DNA from: Hyphococcus formosus
GTDB lineage: Bacteria > Pseudomonadota > Alphaproteobacteria > Caulobacterales > Parvularculaceae
Direction of reading: 5' to 3'
Length of the DNA stretch: 64,000 nucleotides
Assembly (NCBI RefSeq): GCF_046736345.1
Contig: NZ_CP157210.1
Coordinates: 62,001 to 126,000 of the forward strand
Below are positions 52,575-60,684 of this stretch, piece by piece. The position numbers were made by a program, and so were the translations under genes. A model generated the notes under the pieces. It made no database searches. It was not told the origin of the DNA and was given only the letters and a program-made list of their open reading frames with translations. Within the stretch, counting starts at the first letter, position 1. Each line of letters starts with the position of its first letter.

Positions 52575-52717
52575 GACCCTAGTGGGTCCGATTACGCAAG
52601 TTAATGATAAGAGCGGCGGTTTTGTCAATGTTAGTTCTTGACCCAAGCTGCATTGAGTGTTGAAGCTTGACATATAAGCAACAGGTAGATCCAAAAATGC
52701 TTGCGTAACAGTACGCA
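52575..52717. promoter_or_regulatory. Palindromes in the divergent promoter of the third TonB receptor
   Basis: Three elements: GACCC-TAGT-GGGTC (52575-52588), TTACGCAAG (52592-52600) and CTTGCGTAA (52700-52708), exact inverses of each other, and TGCGTA-ACAG-TACGCA (52702-52717). They lie between the receptor and the LEH-like gene and are candidate operators; the cluster's double-HxlR regulator is one possible ligand (inference). Confidence 0.5.
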
Positions 52718-52782
52718 TAATTAGCGGCTACGACAAGAAATTTGTGTTTAAAATCAAACGATTATGAGAGGAAATGCTAAAA

Positions 52783-53208
52783 ATGGCAGGAATTGGCCTA
52801 TCTAACGAGGAAAAGCTGCGTGCGGCGCGGACGATGGCGGATGCGTGGCGCGACAAGGATTGGCGCAAAGTGGGTGATCTGTTTGCGGAAGATGGTGTGC
52901 TGCATTCAATGATGGTTGCGCCAGTAAAGGGCCGCGAGGAAATATATAATCGAATCGCAGCGATGGGGGCGGGGATCGATCAAATCCTGTTGGATATCGA
53001 GCATATCGGCGTGATTGACGGTCGTGTTTATATCGAACGGGTGGACCGATTTGTTTTTAACGGGCACGAAGGAAATTTGCCGGTCGTCGGTGTTATTTCG
53101 TACAATGATGATGGCCTCATCAGCGAATGGCGCGAATATTACGACCGCTCAGAACTCCTGAAAGAAATGGGCGTTTCCGGCGATTTCGATCACGACACAC
53201 GTCAATAA
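52783..53208 (+). CDS. Limonene-epoxide-hydrolase-like protein, cytoplasmic
   Basis: 141 aa. The residues used by limonene-1,2-epoxide hydrolase are conserved: Arg86 and Asp88 in YIERVDRF and Asp121 in WREYYD. Other family marks are DAWRDKDWRKVGDLF, DGVLHSMMV and PVVGVI. It probably adds water to an epoxide. ATG 52783 is preferred (GAGAGGA 10 nt before); ATG 52774 has the same ribosome-binding site only 1 nt away. It is divergent from the TonB receptor and convergent with the thiolase. A close paralogue follows at 54578. Confidence 0.85.
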   Translation: MAGIGLSNEEKLRAARTMADAWRDKDWRKVGDLFAEDGVLHSMMVAPVKGREEIYNRIAAMGAGIDQILLDIEHIGVIDGRVYIERVDRFVFNGHEGNLPVVGVISYNDDGLISEWREYYDRSELLKEMGVSGDFDHDTRQ

Positions 53209-53224
53209 TTAACGGCGTTGCAAT

Positions 53225-54430
53225 CTATAGGCGTTGAACAATGGCGGCGGCACCAACACCGACGCCGCCAGTCGTGACAACCAGACCGATTTCACCGTCA
53301 AGATGGTCAAGCGAATCGAGAAGTGCACCAAATAAAATTGCGCCCGTTGCGCCCATCGGGTGCCCCATAGCTAAATGGCCGCCATTGACATTTACCCGAT
53401 CAAGATCCGGTTCATAATCACGCATGAATTTAACCGGCGTCACCGCAAAGGCTTCCATAAACTCAATCGCGTCCATATCCGATAATTGCATATTCGCTTT
53501 TTTCAAAACGGCATCCATTGCGCGAAACCCTGCGGTAAGCTGCAAGAGGGGACTATCGGCTGTCTCGGCAAAAGCGATAATTTTCGCAATCGGTTTGATA
53601 CCCAGCGATTCGCCAGCTCCTTGTGTTCCGAGCAGGGCAAGACCCGCACCATCCGCGATCGGCGGGCAATGGGCGATCGAGTGACGGTGCTCTAAGCTAG
53701 ATAAATCGGGCATTTTTGACAAAATAATGTCGTCAAACCCGGCTTCGCCCATCGATTGGAATACGGGCTCAAGGCTGCTCAGTTTTGAGCCATCACCATG
53801 GTCGCGGATGTTTTCGTCGTGATCGAGCGCAATAGAGCCGTCGTCATTTTTGATTGCTAAAACACGATTATCGAATCGTTTTTCCGCCCATGCCTTCGCC
53901 GCTAATTGATTGGAGCGAAGGGTGAAAAAATCCATATCTGCAGCGGATATTCCCTCTACATTGGCCAGTAAGTCAGCCCCGACGCCAACCGGTGCCCAGC
54001 CCATTCGGTCCGCAAGCGTCATATCCGTATAAAAGTTGGCTTCATCGGTAAGAAAGCCGACCTGCGACATGGATTCGACGCCGCCGCTGATGACGAGTTC
54101 GTTCTCGCCACTTAATATTCGGCGCGCGCCCGCAGCAATTGCACTCAATCCACCAACGCAGAAATTATTGATCGATAGCGGAGCAACATTTGAAGGCAGG
54201 TCGGATAATAATTTAGACGCAACGGCAATATGCCCGCCCTGCGCGCCAATTTGCGTCACGCAGCTCAAGGTGAATGAATCAATCTTATCGACAAGCGCGC
54301 CTGCATTGCGTTGGCGTAATCCGTCGATCAACTGACTCACCAAGATCGGTGGCCTGACTTCCGCCATTGACCCATCAGCGCGCCCGCGCCCTCGCGGGCT
54401 TCGAACCGCATCGTAAACAAAAACTTCCAT
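53225..54430 (-). CDS. Thiolase family protein with non-canonical active site
   Basis: 401 aa, thiolase fold. The nucleophile Cys91 is in NNFCVGGLSAIA and the active-site His357 in AMGHPMGATG. Two usual residues differ: the Asn of the NEAF motif is Met325 (EFMEAFAV), and the second catalytic Cys (normally CxGGG) is Thr386 (VTTGGVGVG). It may be a specialised thiolase, or an acyl-CoA-binding relative with altered chemistry. ATG 54430 is chosen by family alignment (MEVFVYDAVRSPRGR); it lacks a clear ribosome-binding site. Confidence 0.85.
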   Translation of the reverse strand: MEVFVYDAVRSPRGRGRADGSMAEVRPPILVSQLIDGLRQRNAGALVDKIDSFTLSCVTQIGAQGGHIAVASKLLSDLPSNVAPLSINNFCVGGLSAIAAGARRILSGENELVISGGVESMSQVGFLTDEANFYTDMTLADRMGWAPVGVGADLLANVEGISAADMDFFTLRSNQLAAKAWAEKRFDNRVLAIKNDDGSIALDHDENIRDHGDGSKLSSLEPVFQSMGEAGFDDIILSKMPDLSSLEHRHSIAHCPPIADGAGLALLGTQGAGESLGIKPIAKIIAFAETADSPLLQLTAGFRAMDAVLKKANMQLSDMDAIEFMEAFAVTPVKFMRDYEPDLDRVNVNGGHLAMGHPMGATGAILFGALLDSLDHLDGEIGLVVTTGGVGVGAAAIVQRL

Positions 54431-54577
54431 TAGATCCGCGTCCAGCCTTTTAGATTTTTTGTGTGCACCCGCAGCAATTCCCCCAGACAATTATAAGCCT
54501 GAAAAAGAGGGCTTGACCGCTCGAGGCTTTCTCTATCGTATAGCTTGCATTGTCATACCTAGCAAGGAGGGAACATA

Positions 54578-55111
54578 ATGAACATAGAAATACGGCAATC
54601 AACGCGCGCTTTCGGGCTGTCAATCGTCGCCGCGTTTGCGCTTGCGGGCTGTTCTGCGGCCGATAGCGCAGACCCCGCGCCAAAAGCCAGCGCCAGCGAA
54701 AAAGCCGGTGCGGGCGAAGAAGAGATTGCTGTTGTCATGGAAATGGTTGATGCGTGGAATAACAATGATTGGGAAAAGGTCGTTGATCTTTTCGCCGATG
54801 ATGGTGTTCTTCATTCAATGATGATCGAACCCATTACCGGTAAAGAATCAATCCGAGCACGAATTAACCATATGGGTGAGGGGCTTGAGACCATCACGCT
54901 GCACATTAAAAATATTGGTGTCGGCGGAGATGTCGTATTCATCGAGCGAGTCGACGATTTCGTTTATAATGGTCATTCTGGTCAGGTTCCCGTTGCTGGA
55001 GTCATCGAAATCGTTGACGGAAAGGTAAAAGTCTGGCGCGAATATTATGACCGCGCGGAACTTTTACGTGAAATGGGCGTGGCCGTCGATTTTGATTCTG
55101 AGGCTCGTTAA
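54578..55111 (+). CDS. Limonene-epoxide-hydrolase-like protein, predicted lipoprotein
   Basis: 177 aa. It starts with a signal peptide and lipobox (AFALAGC, Cys25), then a ~25-residue Ala/Ser/Lys linker and the same LEH-like domain as the 52783 gene, with Arg124 and Asp126 in FIERVDDF and Asp158 in WREYYD. The two share strings such as DGVLHSMM and WREYYDR, so they are paralogues, one cytosolic and one exported. AAGGAGG precedes ATG 54578. It overlaps the MFS gene by 1 nt. Confidence 0.85.
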   Translation: MNIEIRQSTRAFGLSIVAAFALAGCSAADSADPAPKASASEKAGAGEEEIAVVMEMVDAWNNNDWEKVVDLFADDGVLHSMMIEPITGKESIRARINHMGEGLETITLHIKNIGVGGDVVFIERVDDFVYNGHSGQVPVAGVIEIVDGKVKVWREYYDRAELLREMGVAVDFDSEAR

Positions 55112-56526
55112 TGAGTACGGAAATCGAAAATCCGCAAAAAAATAACTCTGGAAACCTAAGCTACCCAAAGCCCTTAATTGCCTGGTTTACTGTCGCCGCA
55201 TTGTTTGTTGCGTATATTTTTTCGTTCATTGATCGAATGATAATTGGTTTGCTTGTCGAGCCAATGAAAGCGGATTTGCAGATTTCCGATACGGAGATCA
55301 GCCTGTTGCAGGGAATGGCATTTGCGGTCTTTTATACGATCGCAGGTATTCCTATTGGCAGGCTGATCGACCGCTCTTCGCGGGTGAAAATTATTTCGAT
55401 TGGCATAAGCTTGTGGAGCTTGATGACGATGGTTTGTGGTTTCGCGAGCCATTATTGGCAGTTGTTTCTTGCACGCATGGGCGTTGGCGTAGGTGAGGCG
55501 ACGCTTTCCCCCGCGGCCTATTCAATCATCACGGACAGTTTTGCCCCAAATCGATTGGGGCTCGCTATGGGCGTGTACGGATTAGGGTCGGCGATCGGCG
55601 CTGGTCTTGCTTTTATAATTGGTGCTGCGGTCATTTCTCTTGTGGCGAGTACAGGCGATGTTGTCCTACCGATCGTAGGCGAGGTCCGGTCTTGGCAGGC
55701 AGCGTTTCTGATCGTGGGGGCGCCGGGCTTTTTGGTTGCCGTAATTTTTACGATTTTACCTGAGCCTGCCAGGCGTTCAGTAACGGGTAAGCCGGTTGAA
55801 ACCGCGCCCATGAGCGATGTGATCAAGTTTGTCAAAAGCCGTTTCTCCGTACTCGCAGGAATATTTTTCGCGGTCGGATTTGTGAACTTGTCTGTCTTTG
55901 CGGCGGTGTCGTGGTTGCCCGTTCTCTATATGAGAAGCTATGGGATGGCGCTTGCGGATGCGGGCTATGTCGCCGGCGGGGCGATGGTGTTTGCAGGGTT
56001 CGTTGGTCTATTGGGCGGCGGATGGATTTGCGACAAGCTTGGCGGTCTGCCGCATCAAAGAATTATGGTTTCTGCCGTAGCTGGTATAGGCGGTATTATT
56101 GGTGGCTTTTTGTTTCCATTAATGCCCGGGCCGATTAGTGCAACTATTCTATTTATAGTGTTTTTCATCGCCTGTACGACGCCCGTCGGGGCGGCGGTAT
56201 CGGCCTTACAGCAAATTTCACCCAATACGATGCGTGCAACATTATCGGCAGCGTATCTTTTTGTGGTCAACATTGTTGGCATGGCGTTCGGTCCCACGGC
56301 TACGGCGCTGATTGGCGATGTTTTCTTCCCTCAAGATGGGGGTATCCGCTATGCGATGGCCATTGTGGCCGGGCTCGGTTTTGTCGTGGCTGTTGGTTTG
56401 TTTCTCAATACAGCGCGGCACTTAAAGGGATGGACACCGGATGAGGCTATCCCTGCGGAGCCAGTCAAATCACCAGCGCACGCGCCAAATCTCGGTCCGG
56501 CTGTGGCGGATGAAGGCGTTGTTTGA
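55111..56526 (+). CDS. MFS transporter
   Basis: 471 aa with 12 predicted helices. FSFIDRMIIGLLVEPMKADL near the start and GVGEATLSPAAYSIITDSF are family-typical (spinster-like/aromatic-acid type). It probably carries a cluster substrate or product across the inner membrane. It is coupled to the lipoprotein gene by TAATG. The tail is Pro/Ala-rich. Confidence 0.88.
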   Translation: MSTEIENPQKNNSGNLSYPKPLIAWFTVAALFVAYIFSFIDRMIIGLLVEPMKADLQISDTEISLLQGMAFAVFYTIAGIPIGRLIDRSSRVKIISIGISLWSLMTMVCGFASHYWQLFLARMGVGVGEATLSPAAYSIITDSFAPNRLGLAMGVYGLGSAIGAGLAFIIGAAVISLVASTGDVVLPIVGEVRSWQAAFLIVGAPGFLVAVIFTILPEPARRSVTGKPVETAPMSDVIKFVKSRFSVLAGIFFAVGFVNLSVFAAVSWLPVLYMRSYGMALADAGYVAGGAMVFAGFVGLLGGGWICDKLGGLPHQRIMVSAVAGIGGIIGGFLFPLMPGPISATILFIVFFIACTTPVGAAVSALQQISPNTMRATLSAAYLFVVNIVGMAFGPTATALIGDVFFPQDGGIRYAMAIVAGLGFVVAVGLFLNTARHLKGWTPDEAIPAEPVKSPAHAPNLGPAVADEGVV

Positions 56527-56594
56527 GTTTCGCCAAAGATTAAACTAAAACCAATTGGAGAGGCGATAAAAAAGATTATAAACGCAGGCAAATA

Positions 56595-57551
56595 ATGAAA
56601 CAGCCAAAGCTAATAAGAACCTGTTCCATTTGGCGGGCATTAGAGGTTATTGGCGATACCTCGGTTTTGCTGATCTTGGAATCGATTTGGCTAGGTGCCC
56701 ATCGGTTTGACGAAATTCGTGGACGGACAGGTCTTTTAAAGGCCTTACTTAGCGATCGTCTAAAGCGACTGGTTGCAGCCGATGTTCTTGAAAAACGCCT
56801 GTATAATAAAAACCCGCCCCGCTACGAATATGTAGCGACGCAAAAGGGGCGGGACCTTTACTGGACTGCGCTTATGCTACTTCGGTGGGAGCGCAATTGG
56901 GGTACGAAAGTCGGTAAAATTAAAATCAAGCTGCGCCACAAGACATGCGGCGAGATTTTTGAGCCTGTCCCGCTGTGCGGCCATTGCAAGGAGCCGGCGC
57001 TTGCCCGTGAAGTAACCTGGAAAGAGGGCCCTGGTGTTGGCCTGATGGCCCCGAAATATAGCCGGCGTCGTCAGCACCGCGAGGTCGGAAGCGACGAAGC
57101 CGAAGCAACCTCTTTGATGGAAGATTCGGCGCAATTAATGGGCGACCGTTGGGCCGGTTTAATCCTTCGCTCGATTTTTACCGGTTTGCGCCGTTTCGAA
57201 GAGATTCGGAAAGATACGGCAATTGCCACCAACATACTTTCCGAACGTCTGGCATGGCTTCTCGAGAAAGAGATTATCACACAGCATCAATATTCCGACG
57301 TGCCCGTAAGATATGAATATCGGCTAAGCGAGAAGGGCCTTGATTACTATCCGGCTTTGCTGATGCTTCTTCAGTGGGGGGATAAATATTATGTTTCTCC
57401 CGAAGGGCCGCCGCTCTTATTGACGCATAAGCCGTGTAACAAGACGCTCGATGCAATCGTGGCGTGCTCTCATTGTCATGAAGCGATCCTTGCGCAGGAC
57501 GTTGAATTCGAGATTGAAGAATCAAAAAGTTCGGCAAAAAAATCAGCATAA
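56595..57551 (+). CDS. Double HxlR-type regulator with two Cys/His motifs
   Basis: 318 aa with two HxlR winged-helix domains in one chain: residues ~8-105 (LEVIGDTSVLLILESIWLG, LSDRLKRLVAADVLEKRLY) and ~172-265 (LMGDRWAGLILRSIFTG, LSERLAWLLEKEIITQ). After each comes the same motif, His-x2-Cys-x9-Cys-x2-Cys (His115/Cys118/Cys128/Cys131; His278/Cys281/Cys291/Cys294), a likely zinc site. Ordinary HxlR proteins are ~110 aa dimers, so this looks like a covalent dimer. It sits inside the cluster and is its only regulator. No strong ribosome-binding site precedes ATG 56595. Confidence 0.85.
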   Translation: MKQPKLIRTCSIWRALEVIGDTSVLLILESIWLGAHRFDEIRGRTGLLKALLSDRLKRLVAADVLEKRLYNKNPPRYEYVATQKGRDLYWTALMLLRWERNWGTKVGKIKIKLRHKTCGEIFEPVPLCGHCKEPALAREVTWKEGPGVGLMAPKYSRRRQHREVGSDEAEATSLMEDSAQLMGDRWAGLILRSIFTGLRRFEEIRKDTAIATNILSERLAWLLEKEIITQHQYSDVPVRYEYRLSEKGLDYYPALLMLLQWGDKYYVSPEGPPLLLTHKPCNKTLDAIVACSHCHEAILAQDVEFEIEESKSSAKKSA

Positions 57552-57614
57552 CCTAGCTTTCATTATCGTACCGACTGAATTAGACTGGCCTAATCAGCTA
57601 AACGGGCGGAAGCG

Positions 57615-58532
57615 ATGGGCGTAAACGCTGCGAGTGATAAAGGCCGGGTCGCCATAGTGACCGGCGCGGGCAAAGGGCTCGGTGCAGCTTATGCCCGTGC
57701 GCTTGGTGCGAGCGGGTATCGGCTGGTCGTCAATAACCGAAAGCGTGAAGGCGAACCGTCCTCGGCTGACCGTATTGTCGAAGACCTGCGAAACTCCGGT
57801 GTTGAGGCAGTTGCGGAATATTCCGACGTCGCGAGTGCTGACGCATCAGAAACCATCGTCAACAAGGCAATCACGGCATTCGGACGGCTCGACGTCGTTG
57901 TATTTAATGCTGGTATCGTTGGTGAAGTCGGATGGTTTGGCACCAATGACATTGAAAACTTCCGAAATGTATTGGAAGTCAACTATATCGCGAATGTGCA
58001 ATTGGCATTAGCGGCGCTGCCCCACCTAAAAGAGTCAGGCTCTGGCCGGATGGTGTTCGTATCGTCGGCTGCCGGGTTATATGGCGCACGCGGATTGTCC
58101 CCCTATGCGGGTGCCAAAGGTGCGTTGACGGCATTTGCGTTGACCTTGAGTGACGAGCTCAAGCGATATGGAATCGGCGTTAATGTAGTGACGCCATTCG
58201 CAGTGACGCAAATGACAGAAGGTGATTTTGGTGCCGATAGCGAATATGCAAAGCCAGAACATACGGCGCCAGCAATTGTATGGATGGCGAGTAAAGACAA
58301 CCCAATGACGGGCCAGATATGGGTGGCAGCCGGTGGTCATTACCGACGAGCAGTAAGTGTTGAGACCATTGGTGGGGCAGGCGAAAACACCGCCGAGTGG
58401 CTTATAGAAAATATCGACCTGTTGTCGTCGCTTGAAGAGATCAAGACATTTCCCGGCGCGCAAGAGGCCTTCCGTGATATTTTTAGCGAAATAATTCGTA
58501 GTCAGAAAAAGAACAATCAGGGCGAGAATTGA
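57615..58532 (+). CDS. SDR family oxidoreductase (17-beta-HSD4-like)
   Basis: 305 aa. TGAGKGLGAAYARAL cofactor motif, FNAGIVG, VSSAAGLYG and YAGAK catalytic pair. The C-terminal ~60 residues after the core (GGHYRRAVSVETIGGAG) resemble the 3-hydroxyacyl-CoA dehydrogenase part of HSD17B4-type proteins. It probably oxidises a 3-hydroxyacyl-CoA ahead of the thiolases. It runs 1 nt before the next gene. Confidence 0.87.
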   Translation: MGVNAASDKGRVAIVTGAGKGLGAAYARALGASGYRLVVNNRKREGEPSSADRIVEDLRNSGVEAVAEYSDVASADASETIVNKAITAFGRLDVVVFNAGIVGEVGWFGTNDIENFRNVLEVNYIANVQLALAALPHLKESGSGRMVFVSSAAGLYGARGLSPYAGAKGALTAFALTLSDELKRYGIGVNVVTPFAVTQMTEGDFGADSEYAKPEHTAPAIVWMASKDNPMTGQIWVAAGGHYRRAVSVETIGGAGENTAEWLIENIDLLSSLEEIKTFPGAQEAFRDIFSEIIRSQKKNNQGEN

Positions 58533-58533
58533 T

Positions 58534-59589
58534 ATGGGTTATAAAGTAATTCAGTGGGCTACCGGCGCGATGGGAAAAACCTGTTTGCGCGGGGTGGTTG
58601 ATCGCCCTGATCTCGAACTTGTTGGCGTTTACGTCTATGGTGACCGAAAAAATGGTTTGGATGCTGGTGATATCCTTCGCCGCGAAAAGGTCGGCGTGAC
58701 AGCCACAAACAATATCGATGAAATTCTTTCTCTCGACGCTGACGTTGTAATTCACGCAGCAAGACTTCAGCCTCCTTATGATGGGCATGATGATGGCATC
58801 TGCCGACTGTTAGAGGCTGGTATGAATGTGATTTCTATAAACGGGAACACATTTCCGGGGCACTGGCCTGAGAGTCGGCAAAAGCGGATTGCGGAAGCCG
58901 GTAAAAAGGGCAATGCGAGTTTCATGGGGGCGGGGCTCAATCCCGGCTTCGCTGCCGAAAAACTAACCACGGCAGCAACGGGAATTTGTTTGGGTGTCGA
59001 GAAGGTAACAATATCGGAAACGGTTTTGTGTCATGAAATGCGCAGTCCCGAATATGTTTTCGATCTTTTAGGTTTCGGCTCGGTCCCCGGAGAGATCGAT
59101 CCAAATGCGAATGATTGGGCACCCGGTGCGTTGTTAAACGACATGTTCGAAGAAGTGGTGGCCTGCGTAGCGGATCGAATGTGTCTGCCGCTTGATGCGA
59201 TAGAGCGGGACCACCGGATGTTACCGGCGAAAGAGGATTTGACGATTGCGGCAGGCGAAATCAAAAAGGGGACCGTCAGTCATCTCGACTGGTGCTGGCG
59301 CGGTGTTGTTGATGGAGCACCTGTCATCAATCTTGAGATTGCATGGGTTATGAACGCGGCCCATCTTGATCTATCCCCCGACGATTTATGGCGTATAAGG
59401 ATAGATGGAACACCGACCGTCAATATAGCGCTCGGTCTAGAAGCCCCGGCTGGATTTGAGGGACGAACATCCGTCGAGCAATTGGCGGTCGCGGGCTCCG
59501 TGTTAAATTCAATTCCGTTTGTGGTCGATGCCGCGCCGGGACCGGTCGCGACACTGCCGTCGACGCCGTGGCAAAAACCGGTTAGCTAG
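58534..59589 (+). CDS. DHDPR-like NAD(P)-binding dehydrogenase
   Basis: 351 aa. An N-terminal Rossmann motif IQWATGAMGKTCLRGVV and VVIHAARLQPPYDG, then a GAGLNPGFAAEKL segment, place it with the dihydrodipicolinate reductase-like / 2,4-diaminopentanoate dehydrogenase group. Similar proteins occur in actinobacterial and sphingomonad catabolic clusters without an assigned reaction. It overlaps the convergent flavoprotein gene by 8 nt. Confidence 0.85.
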   Translation: MGYKVIQWATGAMGKTCLRGVVDRPDLELVGVYVYGDRKNGLDAGDILRREKVGVTATNNIDEILSLDADVVIHAARLQPPYDGHDDGICRLLEAGMNVISINGNTFPGHWPESRQKRIAEAGKKGNASFMGAGLNPGFAAEKLTTAATGICLGVEKVTISETVLCHEMRSPEYVFDLLGFGSVPGEIDPNANDWAPGALLNDMFEEVVACVADRMCLPLDAIERDHRMLPAKEDLTIAAGEIKKGTVSHLDWCWRGVVDGAPVINLEIAWVMNAAHLDLSPDDLWRIRIDGTPTVNIALGLEAPAGFEGRTSVEQLAVAGSVLNSIPFVVDAAPGPVATLPSTPWQKPVS

Positions 59590-60556
59590 TCGGCCATTCT
59601 GCATTCCATAAAGGTGTTGTTTTGCTTTCCTCTATGGCTTGTGCGTATCCCGCTTTAAGCTCGTCAATGATTTGCTTTGCTGGGCGAATTTCCCTGACGG
59701 CACCGACGCCATGCCCCGCAGACCAAAGGTCGCGCCATGCCTTTATGTCTTTTTGAGACTCGGCAAAGTCTGGGCGTCCACGGCCGGCAACTGCATCTAA
59801 ATCAACGCCTGCGCGCTCTAGGCTCGCTTTCAGGTAATAGGCATTTGCACCGGTAATCGCGCTTGATGCGACGAGGTCGCGGAATTCTGCCGCAACGACA
59901 AATTTCCGATAATCAGGATGCGCAAGCGTTTCATCAGCACCAAGAAAATGTGTCCCAACATAGGCTAAATCTGCCCCTAGAATTTCAGCAGAGCGAACGG
60001 CGCGGCCAGTATTGATCCCGCCGCCCAATACGATGATCCCATCAAAGAACTCGCGAACTGCCGATACAAAGGCGAATGAACCCATCTCGCCGGTGTGCCC
60101 ACCGGCACCGGCGCTAACAAGAACAAGCCCATCAACGCCTGCATCGGCGGCTTTTCTTGCATATTCGACGGAATTCACATCTGCGAAAACCAGCCCGCCA
60201 TAGCCGTGAACCGTCGGGATAATTGGCTTCGGGCCGCCAAGGGCGGTAATCACGATTTCCGGTTTATACTTCTCCAGCATCTCAATTTCAGCGGATAGCC
60301 GATCATAAGAGGAATGGGTGATCATATTCGCCGCGAACGGGGCTAGCCCGTCGGTGTCGGTGAAGGTTGCCGACAGCCACTCTTCGAGCATTTCCGGGGT
60401 CCGCGCGAGCGGGAAGGGGAACGAGCCAATGATGCCTTCACGCCTGACGGCGCGCACAAGTTCCGGCCCAGAGACAAGAAACATTGGCGCAACAATAATA
60501 GGGAGTGCTACTCTGCCTTCGAACCGGGATAGTAATGTTCTTGATTTGGTCGTCAT
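59582..60556 (-). CDS. Nitronate monooxygenase / NAD(P)H-flavin oxidoreductase family protein
   Basis: 324 aa, TIM-barrel FMN enzyme. LPIIVAPMFLVSGPELV opens the family, SAGAGGHTGEMGSF carries the catalytic His loop and VLGGGINTGRAVRSAEILGADLAYVGTHF (in parts) is the phosphate-binding site. Members oxidise nitronates or reduce enoyl groups (FabK/PfaD-like). The cluster context favours action on a carbon-chain intermediate. It is divergent from the second thiolase gene, with 128 bp between. Confidence 0.87.
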   Translation of the reverse strand: MTTKSRTLLSRFEGRVALPIIVAPMFLVSGPELVRAVRREGIIGSFPFPLARTPEMLEEWLSATFTDTDGLAPFAANMITHSSYDRLSAEIEMLEKYKPEIVITALGGPKPIIPTVHGYGGLVFADVNSVEYARKAADAGVDGLVLVSAGAGGHTGEMGSFAFVSAVREFFDGIIVLGGGINTGRAVRSAEILGADLAYVGTHFLGADETLAHPDYRKFVVAAEFRDLVASSAITGANAYYLKASLERAGVDLDAVAGRGRPDFAESQKDIKAWRDLWSAGHGVGAVREIRPAKQIIDELKAGYAQAIEESKTTPLWNAEWPTS

Positions 60557-60684
60557 GTTCTTGGGTTTCCCTATTTATTGAGATGTATATGTAACTTGCA
60601 TTAACGTACCTAAAGGGATACCAAACTTTATGTGGCAATACCAGACCCGGAATTTCCTCGGGTTCGCTTGCAGGAGACATTTCA

